Of a stretch of 64,000 nucleotides of DNA, positions 1 through 10,747 are shown piece after piece (the stretch's first letter is position 1; each line of letters begins with the position of its first letter). A model generated the notes under the pieces. That model was not told the origin of the DNA, ran no database searches, and saw nothing but the letters and a program-made list of their open reading frames with translations. The stretch spans positions 1,377,661-1,441,660 of the forward strand of contig PTFA01000035.1 of NCBI GenBank assembly GCA_003342895.1, in the 5' to 3' direction. Source of the DNA: Casuarius casuarius (lineage: Eukaryota > Chordata > Aves > Casuariiformes > Casuariidae). The position numbers and the translations under genes were made by a program.

Positions 1-364
1 GTTAGCCCCCAAATAATACTGCATCACATAAACACACCATAAAACCTACTCCTGACTTAGCAGGAAGTCCAAATATATCTGTTGCTCAATAGGTTCTGAC
101 CAGTCTGTAGATCAAGCTGGAACTGACTGGTCTTTGTGTCCCATCTAAAAACAACACCATTAATCATTTTTTTTTAATTTAAACACAAGCAGTCTTTGTA
201 AAGGGTTGGATGGCAGTCAGAATAAATGGGAACTAACAACATTACATAAGGTAGGATTTTTGTTTGTTTTTTTAAACCATCACTAGCAACATGGAACAAA
301 ATTCCAGGGCTAACTTCGATTCTGGTACACATTATAGGTGAAACCTCACTGTCAGTCACTTACC

Positions 365-430
365 AGTTTTCTTAAATAATTCCTCAGTAATTTGGTAGCA
401 TTCTGTGCAGGTCTCCAGATTAATTTATTG
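365..430 (-). other. Exon-like segment before a GTAAGTGAC donor, - strand
   Basis: A good donor (CTG|GTAAGTGAC) occurs at 364/363 on the - strand. The preceding codons can read LETCTECYQITEELFKKT, but the upstream acceptor is weak (CTGGAG or CTGCACAG without a pyrimidine tract). It overlaps the AATAAA assigned to the neighbouring candidate last exon, so the two readings compete. Confidence 0.12.
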
Positions 431-1282
431 GATTGACACTGATGTTTTCTACTTAGTGGCATTTTATCACTTAAAGAAGCAAACATGCTGAACTGAAGAT
501 AAGCATACATATACAGGACAAAAATCTCCTTTTTCTCCCTCTCTTCAATATACTGAATGTGCCCGCTGATATTTTAACCACTGCTCCTGCTTGTATCTCA
601 CTTTTCTTCCACTGCCCTTCTGCTTTTAAGTTCAGGCTTCACATCTTCACTTTTAAGGCTCCATAAATCTCTGCCCTGCCTAAATCCGTCCTCATTGCTT
701 CATAGACCATGTACCTTGCTCCACTTCATTAAACCTTTCATCTCCTTTTCTTCACGTGCTTTTTTGTGCTACCATTCCTGTTCTTGAAAATAACCAGCGC
801 ACCTATTTGCTCATTCTCCCACTCAAACTCCTCCTAAAAATTCTTTGAAACAAGACCAGCAAGATACAGCAAACACTGAATTCAACAAACTTTCTTCAGT
901 ATAAACGCCAGCCTAAGCCTAGGTCTGCGCCCTACGTGGTGCTGTGAGTCCCTGTGAGGGTTTGCTCTTTGATGGACCTCAGTTAGGAAAAATCACTGGG
1001 CAGTGAGTGATTCAGCCTGGACGTCGTCCTGCCTTCCCCTTCTTCCTGTGCTTTACCTGTGAAATGTCAGTTATGTACAAACTCAAAAAGCCGCTAATGA
1101 AGTAATTACTGACACTAGACACCACCATCTTCAAAGGTGCTGTACCTAATGCCAGGCAGACGCGATGTGCAGATGCAGAAGTTTTCCTAGCCGCATATAT
1201 AGCGGGTATAGAAAATCTTAACGCAGACACCTTTAACTCCCTCAGTATTGTATGCTGCGTCCCTGGGTATCATATTCTGAAG
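429..1282 (-). other. Possible last exon with stop and poly(A) signal, - strand
   Basis: The acceptor TGTTACTCTCCGTTTGCAG ends just before 1282. The frame from the first base is open for 31 codons (LQNMIPRDAAYNTEGVKGVC, then further residues) and stops at TAG (1189-1187). An AATAAA poly(A) signal on this strand lies at 429-424, about 760 bases beyond the stop. Joined after the 59-base segment at 2784-2726 the frame stays open. The composition is plausible for coding DNA, but the product is unrecognised and no further 5' exons can be tied to it with confidence. Confidence 0.25.
900..943 (+). other. Exon-like segment, + strand
   Basis: An acceptor-like AACTTTCTTCAG ends at 899, and a GTGAGTCC donor begins at 944. 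Between them are 44 bases with three CpGs, open in two frames; one reads YKRQPKPRSAPYVVL. No matching neighbour exon was identified. A chance match of splice consensus is quite possible. Confidence 0.17.
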
Positions 1283-1429
1283 CTGCAAACGGAGAGTAAC
1301 AACACTGTTTATCCTTTAGGATACAGATACAAGAAACAGATTCAAAAGGTAAAAAATAATTGCTTTAGATGCTGATTTTGTGCAAAGTAACTTATTCTGG
1401 TAAGTCTCCAGTGCTTGCTGCCATAGTAA

Positions 1430-1558
1430 TGCTCCCGGGCTGGCCACAGCGCGCTCCTAGCGTGACACCCGGTGGCCACACAGCTGAACAGCAAGACCTT
1501 CCCGCCTCCCCTCTCGCTGCCCCTGCTCGAGCCTAGGAGCCATCACTCCCTTACGGCT
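1430..1558. promoter_or_regulatory. Compact CpG cluster
   Basis: About 130 bases hold roughly nine CpG dinucleotides, including CCCGGG, AGCGCGCTC, AGCGTG, CCCGGTGG, CTCGCTG and CTCGAG, in a background where CpG is rare. GCTCCTAG (1453-1460) and CTAGGAGC (1533-1540) form an inverted pair, and two near-identical GGCCACA blocks (about 1442 and 1474) lie 30 bases apart. It is too short for a standard CpG island. Options are a small promoter or enhancer, an eroded GC-rich repeat, or a conserved noncoding element. It lies about 150 bases upstream, in - strand terms, of the candidate exon starting at 1282. Confidence 0.4.
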
Positions 1559-2725
1559 CAGTTTTCAGCTGGAGATTCTCTATATGAATCCGTAGGACAC
1601 AGGAATATCCTGTGCTGAAATTCATATTAATACACACGCACAGTTTGTCTAAGTAGAACAAAGTGTTTTGGACAATTATATACCATTTTCTGTTTAATAA
1701 ACCTGTATAAAGTGGTACCTAGTGGTTTTGGAGTTCTCCATGTTCTCAGTGTTTGCTTCGTTCCTCCCTGTTTCATTATGGCAACAGCTACAAGTGGGTG
1801 AGGGGCACTTCCAAAGTATGATCATCCAGGGTTAGGACTCAGCCATAAGCCATCATGCCAAGGTGAGGAAGATAAGTTCATCTATTTTTAAAAGTTACAG
1901 GACTAAAACGCATTTTTTCAGTGCCCAAGTCAGAGGATGAAAAAATCTGAACTAGAGACTTGTATATCGTTGTGCTTAAAGCAGCGTTGAACAAAATAAA
2001 ACAGCAACTGTGTTTAAATAAATCATTGAATATCAAGCATAGCATCAAGCTCTATCAAATTAATTGATAACTGAACAGTGAGAGCTAAGAGTTTCTGGCT
2101 ACATATTTTTTATTCAAAAAAAGGTAAGAAATGCCCTGGTTTGGGGGAAAGAAGCAAGAGCAGCTCAGCATAGAGTTTCAGTGCTGATATTCTTTGATCT
2201 TTTGGCAAGTTAAAGGGATATCACACAAGACCATCGCCCTTTTTTTGTGCTGTGGAATATCTGTTTCTTCCGGCAAGTACAAAGCTAAGTAAATGAAGCT
2301 TCCCAGACATCCTTGCACGACAGAAATTTTCAAGGCAGCGGCAACTCTGTGCTTTCTTTGGTGATTTTGCACCATTACCCTCACTGGGCATGAGTGCAAT
2401 GGAGATGGCTGCTGCGTATGTAGCCATGATGACTCTGAACCCTGAAAACCAATTTACTACTTTCTCATCTCAGCTGCAACTTAACAACTCTGCCTAGAAA
2501 GATAATGGTTAAACAAACATCCTTGTTATTTTATAAGCATTATGCAATTATTCAGGTACTTTGTCTGAAGTAATAGCTTATTAATATACATTAGCAGGCA
2601 ATATATGAAAGAGATGACTACTGAACACAAAACAGCATGCATAAGACAAGCATAACAAACCACACCAGTCTGGAAACAATGACAAAAATGTGTCACTTAT
2701 CAGTAAGTTATACACGTGTACTTAC

Positions 2726-2784
2726 TGGCCAACCAAGCATGCAAGAATCTAAAGCTTGTGGCAGATCCAACAACTGACTGAAAC
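2726..2784 (-). other. Exon-like segment, - strand (59 bases)
   Basis: On the - strand a strong acceptor, GTGCTTCTTATTTGTTTAG, precedes 2784, and a GTAAGTAC donor follows 2726. Two of three frames are open. One reads FSQLLDLPQALDSCMLGWP and ends exactly on a codon boundary, which makes it frame-compatible with the candidate exon beginning at 1282 on the same strand. The family is not recognised. It may be a coding exon, a noncoding-RNA exon or chance. Confidence 0.25.
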
Positions 2785-4689
2785 CTAAACAAATAAGAAG
2801 CACAGCAATGGGAAGAATGACCTCCCACAGTATTAAGTTTAAAGCTGGATATTGCCAAGAGACAAACAAAGCTGTCAGAGTATGCACAGAGCTAATCCTT
2901 GCGATACCATGGAGCCGGACCAAAGATAGCACTGGGGAGGCAGCTGGAGGGTTAAACCTCAGCCGTATAAACTGCCAACAGATTCAAAGCTCTGCATTCG
3001 AGCAAGCGCGCTTCAGAGGGAGCAGCCTTCAAAGACTAGTCCATGCACCTCCTTTGAACTTACTCCTCACCGGATGCAGTCATGTTGCAACAGTAGAAAA
3101 ATTGTAAACATTTTTCACTTCACTTTTCTTCTCTGAAGAAGAAAAACTAGCTCATGATCAGCTGGAAAGTATAAATACTGATTGCCAAACTACTACTGTG
3201 TTTTTGCACTCCCTCCTCTGCCTGCTCCCTCATGCTAGACTTCTGTGTTAAGCCAAATTATGATTTAAATGTGCTGAGTTCAGGTGTGGGAAAACAACAT
3301 TTTAATGGATTAGTGTAGACCAGATACAAAGTACTGACAGGCTAATCACACAGGATGATATTGTACACTGCTGTATTTACACACATGCATACTACCATTT
3401 CACAAGTGCTACTGTATTTAGACAGCTCTGAATATATGTATTTATACTATATTAGGGTTAACTACGGTCTGATTGTGGACAGACAACCTGAACGGAGGAG
3501 GATGAGCAATCCCATACGGAATCAAGAACAATCTCCATTTTAGTGTTTCTGAATGGCACTTCCTTTTCTGGATTAACACTAAGCCTTCTGTTGAGTAAAA
3601 TTTGTTCCACATGACAGACATTCCTCCTGCATCCTACCGTAAGCTCTACTTTTCTATCTCCCTCACTCTCCTCTGTGAATTTCAAAAGTTGAGAAAGCAC
3701 AAGTGAGCACCACCCTCAAATCCATCAGAGGTAGGCAAACGCAAATATCAAACCAGTCACTTCCCCACTACACTCTTAGCTCATTCTTAACTTCCAAATA
3801 ACACGGGACAGTATCATAACAAATCATTTAGTGACAAACACCCAAGGTAAGATTTTTATTGATGTTCAGTTACTTGCTCTTTAGATTGTCTTTAATTAAA
3901 TGCTTATTTTCTGCCGACCATTTATCTTTCTCAAGTAGTCTGAACAGTCACAATGTTCACATTGTATAAGGATGTCTTGCAATGAATTATCCCAGTATGA
4001 CTTTATGAAGTATCCAAACGAACTTCAATGAAGTTCTGACAACAGTGAAATTTCTTATTCCTTATGGAAGATTTCTTCCATTTTGGCATGGTATTTACCT
4101 TCCCAAACTTGACAGTAATAGCTGGTCTTGGCATTCGCTGTTGTATGACTTTGGCTCATATGTTCATTCATGCACTCTGCTTTGAAGAATACCCTCTGGC
4201 TGTTACTGCTTTGCAGAAGGATTCTGCTCTTAACTGTTGTTTACTACCTTTTGCCTGTTTCTGCGGAAAGGAATGGCTGATGCCAGAACCCAAAATATTT
4301 TATTACAGAGGTGTGAGAGCAGTGTCTTTTGATATCCCACGGGATAATTCAGTATCAGTTGATTAGATTCATGGATTCAGAAAACCTTTTTCTTTCCTTT
4401 ATTTTCCTGTCCTCTTCTCTTACATTCACTTCCATTTCTCTTCTCATACGATCACATTTGCCTGGAACCCCTCTTCTGATCTGTGCACTCACTATCTCCT
4501 GCCCTTTATAATATTTCTACTAATAGGTCCATAAACTCATTTATAATTCCAAGAGGCATAGAACCCCCATCTTTCATTCTTCCCCACAGTATTCAAAGGA
4601 GATCTGCTTTTGTACGACTATTTTGTCCACCATGATATGCTATTCCTTTTACTCAATACTGAGCTGACCACACTACACCTGCGATAACT

Positions 4690-4707
4690 AAAAAAAAAAA
4701 AAAAAAA
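4690..4707 (+). repeat. A18 homopolymer
   Basis: Eighteen A residues, followed after a short T-rich spacer by a second A-rich run near 4724. Confidence 0.95.
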
Positions 4708-5491
4708 TTCTTTTAATGGGGGAAAAAAAAAGAGAGACAAACTAGTCAAGTATGAATAACAAAGGAGAAGTTCTCAAGGTCAAGAACAAGCAATTGTATC
4801 AAATCTTGAACAGAATGCCATTCCCTACTCCATACAAATGGGAGCTGCCGTACATAGTTACTGTAAAAATTGTAGGCAGGTCTTTATACACATTTCTGTG
4901 AAGAGTCCTGAGGACAAGAAAGATATAAGTTGTGCAAACCTAATCACAAGTAGATAGAAACCTAGAAGTAAATTGCCTCTACTATGGTAGACTCTGCAAT
5001 TTGAAAGCCTCACATTCACTTGTGGGGATGACAAAAATATTAATTTGTGTATTGCTTCCTTCTACCATCCTGTTCCAGTATACCCATTCCTACAAGTAAA
5101 CTAGAAATGAATGCTGTACACTTGTTGAACAGAACTCAAGACATTAAGTGCTTTTTGTAGCTATTACTTTAATAGTAAGCTTTGTCAAAATTGTACTATT
5201 GGGTAAGCATATGGTTGTTATTGTACTATAAACAAGTGCTTTAAAGTAACATCCACTTAAAAATCCAATTATAAAAGAAAGGACATATACTTCTTTTGAA
5301 CTATTAAATTCACAAGACACTATAAAGATTTATTTCAGAGAAAGAAGTCAATGCCAATTTAAAATTTTATAGCAATTTCAAAAAAACCTGAATACACAAG
5401 TACACGTTTTCAAACAAAAGCTAGATGTGTAGCAAATAAAACTGTCTCTTTTTTTCTTCATTCTATTTCACCTTCACAGTCTTTTCGAATT

Positions 5492-5504
5492 GGGGGGGGG
5501 AGGG
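5492..5504 (+). repeat. G9AGGG guanine run
   Basis: Nine G residues, one A, then three more G residues in otherwise AT-rich sequence. Confidence 0.93.
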
Positions 5505-6732
5505 ACACTATTGCTGTAGAAACAACTTATTCTTGTTCCCTCAGTCCCTCTGGGAGAAATAATAAGAATTAAAAAAAACCCCAAACCCAGTACTTTAATA
5601 GTACAATCTAAAGTGCTAAAAGAGACAATGCTGCTAACAACTGTGCAGTCTCATTTTGAACTGTTTATTTCAAGAAACCCTCTCTTCACTTTTAAGGGGA
5701 AGGGAGAACAGAATCAAAGATTTTCTTCTTTTCTCTCCCCCTAAGAAATTCAGGGAGAAGTTATATCCCAGTTATTATGCTTCAAATAAAGAGTGGCCAT
5801 ATTTATTTTCTTGCTGGGTAATTGTATAACTTTTTGGAATACTACTTGCTTTTTCATTTCAGTCATCGTGTTATATTTGAGGACAGCATAGCGGAGAAAG
5901 GTGATATTGCAAATGTGCAGAGCAAAAATAGTAATTAACAAAGTCATGCCAACTTGGCCATGCTGAAGGTGAAATGGATTTTGTATCTTCTGTGGAGAGT
6001 AATTCCACAGAACAGTAACTCTTTATATAGCCACTTGCGCTGCTAGTGCTCTGGAAAACAAGCATGTAAAAAAGTTGAAGAAGAAAGACTTTAACAATTT
6101 AGCAGAACAAGTCAAATGGAAAATTACAAGAGTCAAGAAGTATTAGTAACACAGCAAATCATGTTCTGTTGAGCATGTGGATTGTGTAAATGGAGGTTTT
6201 CTTCAGTGCATGTATTTGTCTCCCTTCCACCAGCAGCTCAAATGACTTCATAAATAGTTACTATTGGTAACTACAGCTAGCAGTTTTAAAAACACCATCA
6301 TCAGGGTTACCGCAGGGATAATACATGGTGGAGGTAGTGGTAATCACGTGAAATCACGAGTAAGCAAGTCAGAAAAACCAGTCTTAAATTATGCTTGTTT
6401 TTCACAGCAGAAGAAAGATGTGCCATTTGCAGATAGGCTAGAAACAACTTGGTGGGGAGAGGAAAACTGTAACAAGAGGATACTAGGTTTGCAAATAAAA
6501 CGTATAATCCAAACAAGCTAGTGGTGGCAAAATCTTTCAGCCGTTATTGCTGGCGTATGTTCTGAGAACCAATAAGAAAAGCAAAGCTTAGGAGAAATTA
6601 ATTTAAGTACAGGATTCTAGGATGGGACTGTTCAAACAGCCAACTGCAATCTGGGTTGAACTGTGAATGAATTTTGTTCTGGGACACCAGCTAAGTCAAG
6701 ATGTATCACCTCTGAGGTTGCTCTGCGAGGCT

Positions 6733-6831
6733 TCAGCCCCGTTCCAGGGCGGACACGGCACGCCGGGTTAGCTCCTCAGCGGCATCCAGGGCCCAGCTAG
6801 CTCTGCAGACCTGCAGCAAATACACTGCTTC
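6733..6831 (-). other. Possible terminal coding exon, - strand, CpG-dense
   Basis: The acceptor-like TTTTTCTGCTCATCAG ends at 6832. From 6831 the frame is open for 32 codons and ends at TGA (6735-6733). The middle reads ASWALDAAEELTRRAVSALE, an amphipathic helix-like stretch. About seven CpGs fall between 6725 and 6785, unlike the flanks. No AATAAA is seen close downstream on this strand. The predicted helix and GC content support coding; the isolation argues against. Confidence 0.25.
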
Positions 6832-8198
6832 CTGATGAGCAGAAAAATTATTCAGTGGCTTCAGGAAAAAAGTGTCTTGCCTTGTTCTCAGCACTTTAAG
6901 AAAAGAGACAGGAAGCCTCAAGCTCAGCTTTCTTGAATGCCCAACTGAAATCAAAAGGTTGTTTTCTTGAGGTGGGCGTTAGATGCCTTTTAAAGTCTAC
7001 AGCCCTAAGTAATACGACATTCCATATTGCAACATCCAGTTCTCCGGTGTCTTAAGTACAAACAAACTTCTCAGCCAATTTCTTAGACAAATACTAGAGC
7101 CATCCATAAAGTACATGGGAGAGATTGACTACATTTATATAGTAAAATCCCTGAAACAGATGAGCAGGGAACCACAAAGGCTGATCAGCAACTTGACACA
7201 AAAGAAGGTGGTAGTACTCATATACAGAAACTCAAACATGCCTACATTTATGCTTTTCTACAGCTCATCTCAAGAATACCCAATGCCTTTTTTGTTAGAA
7301 TAGCTCCAGAGGTGGGACATTAATATCCCAGAATGCTGGCAAATAAATTTTAACAGGTCCTCTACAGCAGGACAAACTCCCCCTTTTCCTCTTCATCTGT
7401 CAAAAGGATGGTTGTCCAGACCATCCCCACCACCACCTCCCACGAAGTACGAGGCAAAGGCATGTTGCAGCAGCTCCCCTTTCAAGCTAGGGGACAAGAA
7501 CATTACTTAAACAGCTTGTCACTTGGCTGCTAACAGGCCACAAAGGCACCGATATTTAGGCATGGCCTAACTAGATGGATGTCTCTGCAACTGTTTTGGG
7601 AAGGTTGGTGATAGATATCTAAATGGTAATAGATATCCAATTCATTCAAATTCACTTGATGACTTCTTGAAAGATCAAACTGACTCTACAGTTAAGTCAT
7701 TCCCATGTAACTTCAGAATACACAAGAAGTCGGAGTTAATGTGATTCATATTTATGTTGCTTGTACCTCACAGAAATCACTGGGATTTGTTCCAAGTGAC
7801 TAAGAAAACCATGGTCAGGCTGATGCTGCACTTTCTTATATTTTCAAAAAGGCACAACAGTCCCATTCCCAAAAGGGAATAACATGCTGAATACACAGAG
7901 ATAGAGGTACTGTGGTTGTTGACAGCATCTTAGGTGATTACAAGCAGAAAAGCTGATTCTTACTGAACAAAAAAGGCTGCCTCCACAAATACTTGCCCTG
8001 ATGAAGGCCCTTAGTTAAGCCTGTGCATTCCAATCACTTTAATCAGGTTGCATTAATATGAAAATGCATACCTGGGCCTGCTCAAAACCTGATCTTTGAA
8101 GCCTTAAATCTACCTTTTCCTTACAGAAAAAGACTAACCTACAATTCTGACATATTTTCTCTAAAAACATGTGCCAACTGTATTCCAAGGCCGATTTA

Positions 8199-8222
8199 AT
8201 AAAATAAATAAATAAATAATAA
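8199..8222. repeat. (AAAT)n short tandem repeat
   Basis: About five AAAT units, slightly imperfect at both ends, within AT-rich DNA. Confidence 0.9.
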
Positions 8223-9900
8223 TTTAAAAAAGCTTGCTTCACTCTTGTTACAAATTCTCACTAGCCCTTTCCAAGTACATTTAGAACATGTTTAGAAATG
8301 TTTTGGCAAACCCTGAAAAGGAGAGATAGTCACTTAATAATAAGCCTCCATGTAAACAGAGTCTCTCTCACTGTCAGGACATGAAATTGAAGCAAGACTC
8401 TTGTCTGTTCATTCATTCTACCATAAATATCAGTATCGCCCTTGAAGTCAGAAATGGCCTACACACCATGAACTCCTCCTTAAGTTTTGTCATAGTTTAC
8501 TCCTTAAAATATTAGCATTTTGAGCGGGGAAAAAAAAAACCCTTAGTATTTCTAAACAAAACAAAACCTGATTCCTTGGAACATTGTTAGCTTTAGCATG
8601 GTGCTTTGACCATTTATTAAAGTCAAGACAAGGGCCCTAAAAGGGAAAGAAAATACAAGAAATTGGTAGATCTTTTCAGGCACTAGGAAGTTTTATGTTA
8701 CTGTGGATAGACGTGGTTTTATTCTCCATGAATATTCTATGAGAAAGGAGATGTGAATATTTGCAGGACTGTCTCTGTTCACTTTTCAAAGAAAGAGATA
8801 TTTCCTCCTGGTAAGAAAGGCTTATAACTTAGTAATAAAGTGCATTCAAGTGACAAAAATTCTGCCAACTTTTAAGTTCTTTTTAATGACACTTTTTCTT
8901 TGATGGGAGAATGATTTTCTTAAAATGAGATTTTTGGGAGTTGCAATTTTCTCTGAAATTTGGTTGTCAGGACTCATTTAAAGATAATCAGGCATTACAC
9001 TAAACAATATCAATCTGAGGTGCTGTCATACCTCTCAGAGGTTTTAATATGGCTGAGGATGACCAATGGGTGATGGAAGTGCAACCAACAGGACTGAAGT
9101 CACCTAAATTGAAAATCCTATGCAAAAATGCAATCATATTTCCAAACTGACATTTCAGGTTTATAAAACTACTGAATCTTACTTGCTAAGCAGACATGGA
9201 AGACACTAATCTGTGGCTTAGTATTGCCCTAGGTAAAACTTGCACACTGAGTTTTAATAACATCAGCTATCAAGTAGGAGCCATGCTGATTATTCTGACT
9301 TCTATCCCAGATGCATCAATGGAACAAAGGCTTCTAGAAAAAACAGAACAAAGCAAACCAAAACAACCTCTTGTAGAATAAGCAAATTACCCAATGCTAA
9401 ACTATCACAAATCTTTGGCAAAAGCTTGTAAATAAGCCTCTCTCCTTCAACAAGGGCAACACTGTTATAGGTACCACACTGATCATTTAATTCCTCATTT
9501 AGATCAACATATTAAAGAGAAGAATTAGGCATGGTGCCCTGAAGATAACACCCTGGGAGGAATGCGAAGAAGACTGGATTTTTTCCCAGGTAGTTTTGGT
9601 GACAATAGACTAAGGCAAATACGACAAATCTAAAAACTTTACCCCCAAAATGTCATGACATTCTACATTTGACTTTTATTGAAGTTGTCTTCCTGGAAAT
9701 GGAGCAAAAGATTGCACTGGTTCACAAGAAATTACAACCCTTCAGAGAAGAATACAATTAACTATACATTCACTTCCAAAATTAGGTCCTATGGCCTTTC
9801 AGATTAAGAAAATAGACTGTAATGCACACAACTCACTAATTAACAGTGACTATGGGCTAGTAAAGGCTATAGCCTTGGAGAATTTTTAATGTAAATTAAA

Positions 9901-9920
9901 ATATATATATATATATATAT
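9901..9920. repeat. (AT)10 microsatellite
   Basis: Ten uninterrupted AT dinucleotides follow an AAATTAAA lead-in and end at CAGGCATT. Likely length-polymorphic. Confidence 0.97.
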
Positions 9921-10696
9921 CAGGCATTATTTAAGGACACATCATATTAAGCAGGTAAATAAGCAATGAGGTAAATGTGAAATGAGCATGAATTTCTTAC
10001 ATTCTTAGCACATGACTAAATTAAGAGGTTAAAGTATTCCTCTTTAAGTAAATTCCTACATGATTAGTTTCACATATGGGAGACAAATGGAGAAGCAATG
10101 ATATCATGTCAGGGGCTGCCTATTGTTCAGGTTATTTAGAATGCAAAATGTTACAAAATACATGGAAACATTATGCTTAAAAGCATAATATTTCTATAAG
10201 AGTTATAGTTTGGTCATTTCAACCCAATGGATTTGGCAGAGGCCAATTATCTTTGGAAAAATCTCATTTTATCACAAAGCATTTAGTAATTTAACAGATG
10301 TTTCCATCAATTTGGGAACATTCCAGAGGAGGAAGTCTTTCGTATTCCCCCAATCCTTTAATTAAAATCCAGCCAATGCCTCAAAATTATAGATTAAAAA
10401 TATCATTGTGAACAGGTAAATTAATTTATATAGAACACCCACATGAAAAAAGCAGCATCTCAGACTTCTGCAATAAACACAGCACCCTTCACTAAAATCA
10501 GGTTCTGGCAGTGCTATTTTATTTTTCAACGTTTAAATGATCAAAGAAATGCTTCTGTTACTGACTAAAAAAATAGTTTGACAGTCAATCAGAATCTTTA
10601 GAGGGACAAAATTTCCCCTGTGAATTGATCTTTGAATTCAACAACCCTGCTCAGGGTTAAACAGTCCACTGCATTACCACAGCGCACTACATAAAG

Positions 10697-10747
10697 CTAC
10701 TTCTCTCTGTCCCTCTCTCCCTCACTCTGTCTCTTGCTGTCTCTCAG
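10697..10747 (+). repeat. Pyrimidine-rich tract ending in CAG
   Basis: About 50 bases of nearly pure C/T with CTCTCT, CCCTC and TCTCTTGCTG motifs, ending CTCTCAG. It has the form of a strong splice acceptor tract, but no convincing open frame ending in a donor follows. Confidence 0.75.

Larger units (their letters stand above)
2933..6700. other. AT-rich DNA without recognisable genes
   Basis: Apart from the A18 run and the G9 run listed separately, nothing is identified. Open frames up to 100 codons (4064-4366 on the + strand) lack splice context and known motifs. Confidence 0.6.

Noticed and set aside
4690..4707. Poly(A) tail of a processed pseudogene
   Set aside because: Nothing upstream resembles a coding sequence, and no flanking target duplication was found; a simple homopolymer is sufficient.
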